DNA of 64,000 nucleotides from Hippopus hippopus (Eukaryota > Mollusca > Bivalvia > Cardiida > Cardiidae), in assembly GCA_946811185.2 (NCBI GenBank), contig OX328109.1, forward strand, positions 14,420,255 through 14,484,254, in the 5' to 3' direction. Positions within the stretch are counted from its first letter, which is position 1; each line of letters starts with the position of its first letter. Positions 39,921 to 48,237 of this stretch are shown piece after piece. Both the position numbers and the translations under genes were made by a program. Under the pieces are notes generated by a model that worked only from the letters and a program-made list of their open reading frames with translations, searched no databases and had not been told where the DNA came from.

Positions 39921-41046
39921 GATTTTTCCCCTTCAAAGACACCAAATGCGATTCTGGTATCCAACTTTGAAATTTTTTTGGATAACCTTTCCAATTGACT
40001 TTTATTTCTTTGATTAATTTTTTGCCCTCACGCCTTGTACGTCTATCAAGAACTGAATCAATTTCATAGACTTCATCATCTTTTATTAATTGAAGTTCGT
40101 ATTCATAATAAGTTCCCAAAATTTGTTCACCCTGTAAATCTTTTATTTTATAGTTGATAGGTGAAAATGTCTTGTTAACATGAGTGATTTCAAATATTTC
40201 TTGCGTCCAATTTGGTAAATAGCCCTTATCAAATGTACGTTTTGTTTTATTGATCCGAACACGATCTCCAATTTTGAATTTTGGCTTTTTCGTCATAGCG
40301 ATTGTCGATAATCGAGGATACAGATTTTTCGAAACCTCTGCCTAATTTGATTTTGTTACCATTGCAGGAGATGTTTTAATACTTCTGTGAAAAGTATGAT
40401 TGTAATTCTGAACTAAAGAATTTAATACGTCAATGTAACGTCTTGTTTTCTTGTACGTAAAGTATTTCCACATTCTCGTTTTTAAAGTTCGTTGAAATCT
40501 TTCAACAAGGCTTGCTTTTGTCTCTGGATTTTCGGTGGTGAAAAAATGAATCTTACTCTTTTTCAAGTATTGTTGAAACAGTTTGTTTTTAAATTCCGAA
40601 CCTTTATCTGTTTGAAGTGCCAAAGGTTTTCGTGTTGATTTCTGAACAATAGATTGAAATGCTCGAATCAAAGTTTTTCCCATTTTATTTGGAATAGGGA
40701 CAACCCATGAAAATCTTGAAAACACGTCGATTACACAAAGTAAATATTTCTTGTTATCATTTTGTTTTGCTAAATGTTGCATATTGGCCAAATCAGCTTG
40801 CCATTGATAATCTATACCACTTACAATAGTTTTTCGTCTTTTGAAACGTCGACGAATTGGTTTGTGTAAGGTATAGGTGGATTCACCTCGTAACCACTCT
40901 TGAACATCTTTGTATCTTATTCCTTTCAAAACAGATTTTGCAGCGTGATACAATTGCTTTATTCCAGTAAATGCGACAGTACTTTTGGGATCATAAAATA
41001 ACTTTCTTAACACGTAATCAAGTTTAGGCTTTACCAGGGCTCCCAT
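39895..41046 (-). pseudogene. Retrovirus-like DDE integrase with chromodomain, one in-frame stop
   Basis: A 383-codon frame broken by TAG at 40342-40344 (codon 235). The catalytic core has Asp85 (WQADLANM), Asp147 (LQTDKGSEF) and Glu182 (ASLVERFQRTLK), giving the D-D(35)E spacing of Polinton and retroviral integrases. The region after the stop has an SH3-like part (FKIGDRVRINKTKRTF) and a chromodomain (VNWKGYPKKFQSWIPESHL) that can direct integration to marked chromatin. The frame is continuous on both sides of the TAG, so one nonsense change separates core from C-terminus. The N-terminal His/Cys zinc region looks short. The start overlaps the end of the upstream gene by 16 bases. Confidence 0.9.
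40342..40344 (-). other. In-frame TAG within the integrase gene
   Basis: It lies 16 codons before the methionine at 40296 in the same reading frame. The core product would end ...PAMVTKSN, losing the SH3-like domain and chromodomain. Confidence 0.95.
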
Positions 41047-41914
41047 GACTGAGCCGTTTTACGACTAGGGGTCTTTTTTATAGATTCTGGTGGAGTTAAC
41101 AACTCTTTAGTATAGAATTGCTTCAGTCTTTCTCTTTCTTCAGGTTTCTTGTATGGAGTTTTCATGTATGGAGTTTTCATCGTAGATTTTTTAACACTTT
41201 TTGCAGGCGATTTCCTTGCAGTTTTTTGTACACTTTTTGGTGTGTGAAATAAGTAATCAGACTCACCATGGGATTCTTCATCTTCACTCAGCGGCTTATC
41301 ATAAGCTTTATCATAAGTTTTATGCATCCACCTCCATCTGCTTGGATTGCCAATGACTTCTTGCGGAATATTACTTTCATGTAATGCCTTTAAAAAAGTT
41401 TTCCAGCCTTTGGGTTCAACACCTTTTCTTTGACGTATTGCATCATTGATAAGATCGATGATATTGGAACCATGAATGCGTCCGCCTTTATATGACACAA
41501 CTCCTTGTTCATCCCAAGTTAAATTATTGTTATCTTTTATCATATTCAAAAGTAACTCGGCTTTTCTTTTCATGGTTTTTGGTACACTTTGCAAAATTTG
41601 ATCATGCAAGGTAACAGATGTTGATTTCTGTACACTATCATCACTTTTTGTCGTTGAAAGTAAATTGTTCAAAGTCGGTCTTGCTTTTTGAAGAGAATTT
41701 TGTAACTTAAACAAAGTCTCACCATACTTTTGAGCTTTTTCCGATTCTGATAAATTGGTGTTTTGTAAAATATGTCCCATGTCCTGTTGAAGATGTACTA
41801 CATCTACAACTTGTGGATTGGGTGGTAAACGAGGTCTTGAGCTTGTTCGGCTTTCCAACGATTCATATTTTCTAAGGTTTGGTAAGGCACAATAACCATT
41901 TTTTTAACAGACAT
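41031..41914 (-). pseudogene. Conserved Polinton ORF, unknown function, probable N-terminal frameshift
   Basis: The main frame covers 275 codons from 41858 (a TTG, not ATG) to 41031. Motif-rich middle: GGRIHGSNIIDLINDAIRQ, PKGWKTFLKALHESNIPQ and IGNPSRWRW are blocks I associate with a widely shared Polinton protein. The C-terminal part is Lys/Ser/Thr-rich (SPAKSVKKSTMKTPYMKTP), suggesting nucleic-acid binding. An ATG at 41914 opens another frame (MSVKKMVIVPYQTLENMN...) that stops near 41804. Because the main frame has a stop just upstream and no ATG, a one-base indel near 41830-41850 probably separates the true start from the body. It could also be two overlapping genes. Confidence 0.6.
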
Positions 41915-41932
41915 AATTTAAAAATTATAAAA

Positions 41933-42385
41933 TTACAAGGCCTTAAGAGCTCCTCCTATTCCTCCGATAACGGCTTTTCCTAACAATGGTAATAATGCAG
42001 GACCAAGCAATTGAAGAAATCCATCTTTTTGATTTAATATTTGTTTTTTATTTTTTACTGAGACTGATTTCGAAGCTAAACGTCTGAGATGCTGCCTGCT
42101 TGAATACGATTTCTTCTTCTGAGGTGATGATAGATGTACATTGCCTTTTAAAACATTATGACAGCATTCCGATATGCATTTTATCACTTCAGGTGATGAA
42201 TCTTTTACAAGTTTTTTACGTGCTTTTGGTTTAGCCTGTATCATAGCCATAACCATTGAACCATGTTTTTTTTTATCAGAGGTGTTTTCTTCTTCATGTT
42301 GACTTGATCTCGATTTCGGATTAAATGATAATACAAATTCCATATCACTAACATTTATAGCTAATATAATGTTTTTTGTAGACAA
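41933..42385 (-). CDS. Small protein with hydrophobic C-terminus (shared domain with neighbour)
   Basis: Up to 150 aa; a better start may be the Met at about 42343 (MEFVLSFNPKSRSSQ). The C-terminus is hydrophobic and Gly-rich (LQLLGPALLPLLGKAVIGG). A ~48-residue block, HNVLKGNVHLSSPQKKK then LRRLASKSVSVKNKKQIL then DGFL, aligns without gaps over most of its length with the next gene upstream (AQNIIENKIKLPKQ..., IEQLADPS..., ..GGFL). A block of this type is familiar from many Polintons; function unknown, perhaps a virion core component. Confidence 0.6.
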   Translation of the reverse strand: MSTKNIILAINVSDMEFVLSFNPKSRSSQHEEENTSDKKKHGSMVMAMIQAKPKARKKLVKDSSPEVIKCISECCHNVLKGNVHLSSPQKKKSYSSRQHLRRLASKSVSVKNKKQILNQKDGFLQLLGPALLPLLGKAVIGGIGGALKAL

Positions 42386-42500
42386 AATTTGTTGTTAAAA
42401 TTTCTTAAGAAAACTGTGAATAGAGATCGTCGGCTAATGTAGTGGCTGTAGATAAAGATGAATCCACGGGAACAGATCTTCCTTTCCCAAGGTGGAGCAC

Positions 42501-43346
42501 CTAATTTTTGTCGTCAAGATTATATCTCCCTGTATCAAGGTTGTGTTTCACCATATCATAAAACATTCGTTTATATTTTTTTAACCCTTTTTTATGTTTA
42601 GCTAATGTCTTTGGAGACCACGTGCTGGAGGGGATTTCTTGAAACGATAATTTTTTACCTGGTAATATGAATCTTGAATACTTTCTTTCGTAATCCTGCA
42701 GTTTTTTTCTCATTCTTTCCTCTTCGGATTTCGGATACTGTTGATGTTCTGAAATGTTGCTTCCTACAGAACTTCGTTTTCGGGTAGTAACAAATCTTTC
42801 ATCAATCGTAATTGGGGCATGCTTCTTTGGTGATGAATTCTTCTTCTTTGGAGATTTTTTCTTTGGTGGAGCACGCTTTCTTGGAGTAAGCTTTTTTGGA
42901 GATTTCTTCTTTGTTGGAGATTTTTTCTTTTTCGGAGACTTCTTCTTTTGCGGAGCACGCTTTCGTGGAACACGTTTTCGAGTTTGTCTTTCAGCTCCAA
43001 ATTTTCTGATGGTTTTTGTTCCATCCCATCTCAGCAAACTTCTGATAATCACACCACCTAGAAATCCACCCCCTCCAGGTTTTAAAATGATTTTACGTTT
43101 ACTTTCCTCATCTATGGACGGATCTGCTAGCTGTTCAATATCTGCTCTATGTTTTGTCATGTACGTTATGGTTTGTTTTGGTAATTTGATTTTATTTTCG
43201 ATGATGTTTTGCGCAGCTAATGTAAACCATTTTAAAATTTCTTTTAATCCTGCTTTTAACACAGCTTCTCTTTCATGTTTATCGGTTTGTTGACTTAAAT
43301 TTCGCAAAGCAGCTAAAACCGATCTTGGTGTAGGTGGTAAGTCCAT
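42501..43346 (-). CDS. Lys-rich basic protein with Polinton core-like N-terminus
   Basis: 281 aa, open. Residues 1-113 are a helical domain with AAQNIIENKIKLPKQTITYM, the LADPS motif and a Gly-rich hydrophobic turn GGGGFLGGVIIRSLL. Residues about 125-175 are a (S)PKKK/KRAP repeat of very high charge, resembling histone H1 tails or DNA-condensing core proteins. The C-terminus is a further basic helix ending YNLDDKN. A role in packing the genome inside the capsid is the natural inference. The N-terminal block is paralogous to the adjacent 41933-42385 gene. Confidence 0.65.
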   Translation of the reverse strand: MDLPPTPRSVLAALRNLSQQTDKHEREAVLKAGLKEILKWFTLAAQNIIENKIKLPKQTITYMTKHRADIEQLADPSIDEESKRKIILKPGGGGFLGGVIIRSLLRWDGTKTIRKFGAERQTRKRVPRKRAPQKKKSPKKKKSPTKKKSPKKLTPRKRAPPKKKSPKKKNSSPKKHAPITIDERFVTTRKRSSVGSNISEHQQYPKSEEERMRKKLQDYERKYSRFILPGKKLSFQEIPSSTWSPKTLAKHKKGLKKYKRMFYDMVKHNLDTGRYNLDDKN

Positions 43347-43451
43347 GTTTACTCACGGATGGGTATCATAAAAATGATTTATATTTAAAAATGTAATTCT
43401 CTTTTAAAGCAAGAACTTTTGCATAAAAAAACTTTTCTTAAAGAAACTTTT

Positions 43452-44123
43452 TTAAGCAGAAGAATAAATAACAGGTCCTCTTTCATTACCTTGTGTATAC
43501 CAACGGTAAAATATATCTGTTCGGAGTCTTAATTCTTTGATTGTTTGTGAATGAAAATCTACGACTAGATATCCATGGTCCGACAATGTAGCATCTTCAT
43601 AAGCAGGTACCAAATGTGGGGCTTGCATTTGTCGAGCTAATGTTTTAATCTGATTCTTATCTCGTTCATTTCGAAATAAAATCATATATCTAGAATTAAG
43701 GCTAATGGTTCGACTCGATTTCGATTGTTGAAACATATTTTGCGTGATGTAAATCACACTTGCATTACGATGATGACCTTTTCTTGTAAACCAAAGTTTA
43801 ATTTTTTCCTCATCTTTTTCCCCCAACATGTCATCAAAGACGATTAAATGTGGTATGGATACATCACTGACAATTTCGTTTTCGTCGTCAGGAATCCTCT
43901 CCACGAATTTTATCAATTCAAATTGTGAATTAAACTTTTCCTGCATAACACTGTAGGCATGTTGCCATTCTTTGTAACACCAAACAACTCTTTCAGGAAC
44001 GATGTTGAACAAGTCTTTTCGATACTCAATTAATTTATGAACGAACTCTGTTTTTCCACAACCGCTCGGCCCTGTGATGAAAATATTACAAGGATGTTGA
44101 AATAATATGGATTGTACATCCAT
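43452..44123 (-). CDS. FtsK/HerA-type genome-packaging ATPase
   Basis: 223 aa, open. Walker A GPSGCGKT at residues 18-25, Walker B HLIVFDD at 92-98, a sensor-like YITQN at 125-129 and an Arg-containing ISLNSRY further on. This is the A32-like packaging ATPase shared by Polintons, adintoviruses and nucleocytoplasmic large DNA viruses. It would drive DNA into the capsid. The size is normal for the family. It lies just downstream of the polymerase remnant. No damage seen. Confidence 0.93.
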   Translation of the reverse strand: MDVQSILFQHPCNIFITGPSGCGKTEFVHKLIEYRKDLFNIVPERVVWCYKEWQHAYSVMQEKFNSQFELIKFVERIPDDENEIVSDVSIPHLIVFDDMLGEKDEEKIKLWFTRKGHHRNASVIYITQNMFQQSKSSRTISLNSRYMILFRNERDKNQIKTLARQMQAPHLVPAYEDATLSDHGYLVVDFHSQTIKELRLRTDIFYRWYTQGNERGPVIYSSA

Positions 44124-44179
44124 TTTTTACTTTACTCTTTAAAGGCTAATGATAAAATGATAACATCATTGAAAATGAA

Positions 44180-44345
44180 AGCATTTTTATTGAACAGAAC
44201 TAAACAATGAAACATTTTTTGCAATGCAACATAAAAAATTTTCTTGACAATGAAAAAATTCATAAGGAAACATTTTTTTACAATACAGCGTAAAAAACAT
44301 TTTCTTGACAATGAAAAAAATCACACTGAAATATTTTTTTACAAT
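44180..44345 (-). repeat. Short tandem repeats and poly(A) signal behind the polymerase remnant
   Basis: Two and a half ~62-base units (GAAACATTTTTTNCAATRC..., TTTTCTTGACAATGAAAAA). On the minus strand GTTCAATAAAAATGC gives an AATAAA signal. The edge TATTGAACAGAACTAAAC matches the protease 3' region at 35686. The polymerase reading frame is lost here. Confidence 0.65.
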
Positions 44346-44990
44346 GCAAATTCGCAAATACCACGAGTTTCACATTTGTCTTCATATTCCGTAATGTCTT
44401 TGTGCAATTGCTCTTTCTGAGTCTGATTGACACCGATCTGGATAACCACTGGCTTCTTGCTTAATTTTCAAGAAATTGTCCACATAACGTTTAAAGAACT
44501 GATCTGACACAGAATTGAAATGCCAAATTTCATACACTTGCAATAATCGATAACCGCAGTCAAGAGCCTTGAATAATTCAAAAGTAACCCAAGTTCCGAC
44601 CAAAGCCCTCTTTTCTTCACCATGGCTACAAATGCTTGAACTTTCTTCTGCACATTTCATACAGAGTGGAAACATCATTTTGTTGTTACAGTGAACTGGG
44701 AGAACGGGGTGAAACAAATCAGTTGGAGTCAAAACTTTGCATTTGATTAAGCCCTCATATTGTCGAATATTGTTCATGTCAATATTCTCAGCAGACAAAA
44801 TTTCTGGCTGACCTACAGGATAGGATTTGTGTTTACAAACATAAGGGTACAGAGAACAGATATCGATGTACTTGATTTCCTTCTTGCTTTTTTTCATCAA
44901 CATCAGGAACGCGATAATAGGCCACGGAGCTTCGCATTTTTCCTGCGATCTCTTGGCACTCTGGGAACTTAAACAACACCGTGCCAACTC
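44340..44990 (-). pseudogene. Protein-primed DNA polymerase B, internal remnant
   Basis: About 200 codons of a protein that normally exceeds 1000. Present: the polymerase motif A region (YIDICSLYPYV, the DxxSLYP signature; Asp42 here), the following PVGQPEIL, a Cys cluster (FPLCMKCAEESSSICSH) and LVGTWVTFELFKAL ... YEIWHF. Missing: the whole 3'-5' exonuclease part upstream and the palm/thumb motifs B and C downstream. Both edges also look frame-shifted: before residue 32 and after about residue 183 a different frame gives more plausible sequence (for example EQLHKDITEYEDKC near 44370). The gene cannot encode a replicase. Confidence 0.85.
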
Positions 44991-45048
44991 AGTGGAAACG
45001 CTGTTTAGTGTGACAAGGGGTTAGATCACAATAGTTAGCATCTATTGC

Positions 45049-45056
45049 TATAAATA
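45049..45056 (+). promoter_or_regulatory. TATA box before the zinc-knuckle gene
   Basis: TATAAATA in the context TTGCTATAAATAGACC, 120 bases upstream of the first in-frame ATG (45176). A second, weaker TTTATAAATA lies near 45100. Confidence 0.55.
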
Positions 45057-45175
45057 GACCATTGGGCAGATGTACACTACGTCAGCGTCTAGTAAAGCTT
45101 TTTATAAATACCTCTATACGCCGTACTATCAGCTACAGAGTTTTAGATCAAGCGACGCTCGACAAACGATATGGG

Positions 45176-45781
45176 ATGAATGGTGAGAGAACAAATATTT
45201 GTTTTACATGCAACGAAGCAGGACATTGGGCCAGAAATTGTCCAAAAAAAGAAAATCAGACAGGAACATTTGTTTTTGTCTACGTGAATCCACACAGTCA
45301 TGACATTGAAATTTCACCATCGTTTTACAACGTTGTCGGTCTCCAACATACGAAATTCGTCGGCACACTAAATTCATTCTACAACGAAAATACATGGAAA
45401 ACAAGTTCACTACAGACTACAATATCACCGGTTGAAAATCAGACCGTAGACATACAGTCCGACACAACGGATATCACCGATTCAAAAATCTGCAAAATAA
45501 CAGAACAGGCAGAGAAAAAAATATCTACAAGCGATAATCTAAGAAAACATCAAACTTTGGATCTAAAAGAGGAAAAAAAGCAAAACAACGAAAAGAAGAA
45601 AAAACGAGTAACAAAGAACTGTTTCTTTTGCAAATCAACAAAACACAAGGGTAAAAAAGTATGGCAAAACATTTCCCACACTCTATCAGACATCTGCTTG
45701 CGCAGTGGGGGCATACAAGAATTCGAACCATACTGGAACAAATATGATTTTATGGGTTTTATAGCTTTACAGGAGGATTGA
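45176..45781 (+). CDS. CCHC zinc-knuckle protein encoded within the Polinton
   Basis: 201 aa from the ATG at 45176 (the frame is open from 45062 but without an earlier ATG). A perfect retroviral-type knuckle CFTCNEAGHWARNC (CX2CX4HX4C) lies near the N-terminus. A second one near residue 147 (CFFCKSTKHKGKK) lacks the last Cys. The middle is Thr/Ser-rich and the region before the second knuckle is highly charged (KEEKKQNNEKKKKRV). It is the only plus-strand gene of the body, opposite to the capsid block, and has its own TATA box. Zinc knuckles bind single-stranded nucleic acid. It is not in the classical Polinton gene set: it may be an early gene, or captured from a retroelement gag. Confidence 0.65.
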   Translation: MNGERTNICFTCNEAGHWARNCPKKENQTGTFVFVYVNPHSHDIEISPSFYNVVGLQHTKFVGTLNSFYNENTWKTSSLQTTISPVENQTVDIQSDTTDITDSKICKITEQAEKKISTSDNLRKHQTLDLKEEKKQNNEKKKKRVTKNCFFCKSTKHKGKKVWQNISHTLSDICLRSGGIQEFEPYWNKYDFMGFIALQED

Positions 45782-45933
45782 ACTGATTGACTCATGACGT
45801 CATTTTTTCCTATGTTTTTCCCGCGTCGGCGTTTCATGCTGTTTTTACCACTCCTAACTCAGTGTCACACAGTACAATCCTGGTGTTTCCCGTCAGGTCC
45901 GCGCTCTTTAAAAATTTCAATCCTCCTTAAACG

Positions 45934-45940
45934 TATAAAA
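45934..45940 (+). promoter_or_regulatory. TATA box of the right TIR gene
   Basis: CGTATAAAACCC, identical to the left copy, 110 bases before the ATG at 46050. Confidence 0.7.
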
Positions 45941-45995
45941 CCCAGCGTTATTTCCATACATTCATCATTTTTTGACTCTCAGCTAACGAACACTT

Positions 45996-46052
45996 CGAAA
46001 GCAGTATCAATATTCGAAAGCAGTATCAATATTCGGAAGCAGTATCAATATG
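45996..46052 (+). promoter_or_regulatory. Triple 19-bp repeat overlapping the right TIR start codon
   Basis: CGAAAGCAGTATCAATATT twice and CGGAAGCAGTATCAATATG once; the last unit supplies the ATG. Mutations in the repeat would therefore be visible at the translation start. Confidence 0.8.
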
Positions 46053-46355
46053 GAGGAGATAAATTATCAACTACGTGAGGCTCTCCAAGAATATCTAAAT
46101 GCAGGTCAACAGTTATTGCAACTAAACACTCATTTCGTAGGAGAGGAGGAACAAAACCAACTACAACGTATAACACAGCCATACAAAGATCTCGGCGAAA
46201 GATTAGTTCAACTACTTTTAAAGACAACACCGGATGTCATTTTGGTTGATATCGAATTTGGGAGGAAGATTACTTTCGGTAATGGAGCAATGGTAATCAG
46301 AAAAAGAGTTGAAGCATGCCCCATTTGCCAAGCGAATTTCGGATGCTGTCATTAG
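46050..46355 (+). CDS. TIR-embedded 101-aa Cys-motif protein, right copy
   Basis: Same length and ends as the left copy, differing at Tyr6, Glu13 and Leu56. Oriented outward to the right tip, as the left copy is outward to the left tip, so both are transcribed toward the element ends. Three stem-loops (46417-46475) and the tandem array follow it. See the left copy for the domain description; family unknown. Confidence 0.75.
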   Translation: MEEINYQLREALQEYLNAGQQLLQLNTHFVGEEEQNQLQRITQPYKDLGERLVQLLLKTTPDVILVDIEFGRKITFGNGAMVIRKRVEACPICQANFGCCH

Positions 46356-46599
46356 AAGTGGAAAAAAAACAACGTGAGACGAAAAAACACAGCCTCCAAA
46401 ACAAAACAGCCCTTTTCAGGGCTAACCCAACAGTTCTTTTCAGAGCTAACCCAACAGTCCTTTTCAGGACTAACCATTTACCACGAAAGTTCTATCTTCA
46501 AATTGTCATTTCTTCAAATTGTCAAACTTCTTTCTTTTAGAAGAGTTACACTCCAAAGAGTTACACTCCAAAGAGCCACACTCCAGAGATTAAAAAAAA

Positions 46600-47375
46600 C
46601 TCAGAAAAAAGTCTAAGTCCAACTCAGTGCTCAGGCTTTTAGAGAGAAAAATCATCCATAAGGTGAAAAAACTAAGTCCAACTCAGTGATCAGGCTTTTA
46701 GAGAGAAAAAATCATTCATAGATGCAGAAAAAACTAAGTCCAACTCAGTGTTCAGGCTTTTAGAGAAATCATCATCCAAAGAGTAAAAAACTCAGAAAAA
46801 AGTCTAAGTCCAACTCAGTGCTCAGGCTTTTAGAGAGAAAAATCATCCATAGATGCAGAAAAAAACTAAGTCCAACTCAATGCTCAGGCTTTTAGAGAGA
46901 AAAATCATACATAGATGCAGAAAAAACTAAGTCCAACTCAATGCTCAGGCTTTTAGAGAGAGAAAATCATACCTAGATGCAGAAAAAACTAAGTCCAACT
47001 CAATGGTTAGGCTTTTAGAGAGAGAAATCATTCATAGATGCAGAAAAAAGTCTAAGTCCAACTCAGTATTCAGGCTTTTAGAGAGAGAAATCATTCATAG
47101 ATGCAGAAAAAACTAAGTCCAACTCAGTGTTCAGGCTTTTAGAGAGAGAAAATCATTCATAGGTGAAAAAACTAAGTTCAACTCAGTGTTCAGGCTTTTA
47201 GAGAGAGAAATCATCCATAGGGTGAAAAAAACTAAGTCCAACTCAGTGATTAGGCTTTTAGAGAGAAACCACTTAAAGGCCAAGTAGTGGATAGAAGTAA
47301 ACAATAAAGCAATCCTAATAGCATATGGGTAAAAAAAACTAAGTCCAACTCAGTGACCAGACCTTTCAGATCCTT
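46600..47375 (-). repeat. ~60-bp tandem array in the right TIR, ~12 units
   Basis: CTAAGTCCAACTCAGTG recurs near 46615, 46675, 46738, 46805, 46868, 46929, 46991, 47053, 47115, 47174, 47232 and 47341. There are more units than in the left array (8). Confidence 0.9.
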
Positions 47376-47558
47376 ATAGAGCCCTCGAAAATGTGTCATT
47401 TTTGGCCGTCACTTACCCTTTACTTTCCCTTTATTTGCAGATAAATTCCCCCTCAGGGTAGGCAAACTGGGTATCATAAAAAATGTAAATTCTTTCAGGG
47501 TAGGCAAACTGGGGACAAACTCTCTGCAGGGTAGGCAACGTAGGGACTACAGGGACGT

Positions 47559-47599
47559 CTCTTTGTACATCAGACCAGGCCTGTCTGATGTACAAAGAG
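47559..47599. repeat. Tip hairpin of the right TIR
   Basis: Same 41-bp perfect hairpin as at the left tip, with the loop in the other orientation (CAGGCCT). Confidence 0.95.
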
Positions 47600-47614
47600 C
47601 CTCCCTATACTACT

Positions 47615-47620
47615 AATAAA
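47615..47620 (+). repeat. Right target-site duplication AATAAA
   Basis: Follows ...CCCTATACTACT directly and equals 34083-34088. Confidence 0.9.
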
Positions 47621-48065
47621 ACGCTACCTGGTACGATTCATTCGGCTATGGTCAGCTAGCATGTAACCTATGCACCGGCCATTTATAAAACAGCCCCTGC
47701 AGGCTTGGGTTATAGTTTCGGTATAAGTCCAGACACTTCTTGTTGATAAGTCTGTGGAAAAACCCTGCACGAATCCTGGTTTCCCGAAAGTCTATATTTA
47801 GAAACTCTATTCAAATATGTGCTGTAAAACAAGAGTATTTGTAAAAACTATTTTCCCTTTTGAAATAATTAAATTCTCAAGATATTTGGAGCGAAATACA
47901 GACTACATTTTCCACAGATGTATTGTTTATAGCAATTTTCTCCATTGCTACTTTATTAGCGGCGTATTAATATTTATCCTGTACAGGTGTTAGTGATGCG
48001 TCATAGCAGAAGGTCGAATCTTCGAAGAATATGACATGCGCAGACAACACTGCATAATTTCCAAT
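47615..48065 (+). repeat. Family T repeat, right part (Polinton target)
   Basis: Continues the repeat broken at 34088: GATTCATTCGGCTATGGTCA, GCTAGCATGTAACCTATGCA and later GATGCGTCATAGCAGAAGGT and CGAAGAATATGAC. Compared with the copy at 50265-50630 it has about 200 extra bases (47760-47990). Confidence 0.8.
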
Positions 48066-48237
48066 GATTTCTTTTTTTTAAAAGTTGTCCACGACAAACT
48101 TACAAACTTACATCGAGAGGAAAAACCAATCTTCATTCAAAAGTGCTTAATGTATATTATCATGAAATAACAATTAGATGTTACAGGAAAAGTAACTTAA
48201 CTCAAGTAGGTCCTCAGTAGGTCTAGTGTTTGTATTA

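Larger units (their letters stand above)
34089..47614. mobile_element. Polinton/Maverick (adintovirus-like) element, 13.5 kb, decayed
   Basis: Both ends begin AGTAGTATAGGGAGGC and are part of long TIRs. The flanking AATAAA duplication and an empty paralogous site at 50462-50467 fix the boundaries to the base. It carries the diagnostic Polinton set: protein-primed PolB (remnant), retrovirus-like integrase, FtsK/HerA packaging ATPase, adenain-like protease, and double- and single-jelly-roll capsid proteins. The late/structural genes form one minus-strand block. It is shorter than usual Polintons (commonly 15-20 kb) mainly because most of PolB is missing. Nonsense codons in the capsid and integrase genes make autonomous movement unlikely. 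TIR similarity suggests a fairly recent insertion. Confidence 0.95.
45885..47614 (-). repeat. Right terminal inverted repeat (~1.73 kb)
   Basis: Mirror of the left TIR from AGGTCCGCGCTCTTT (45885) to the tip AGTAGTATAGGG. It is about 230 bases longer because its ~60-bp array has four more units. Confidence 0.9.

Noticed and set aside
40342..41046. LTR retrotransposon or provirus, because of the retrovirus-type integrase
   Set aside because: There is no reverse transcriptase, protease-RT order or LTR; the integrase is surrounded by Polinton genes and TIRs.
42754..43293. 179-codon plus-strand frame rich in Phe/Gly
   Set aside because: Antisense shadow of the Lys-rich basic protein; the low-complexity FFFGD repeats mirror the PKKK repeats.
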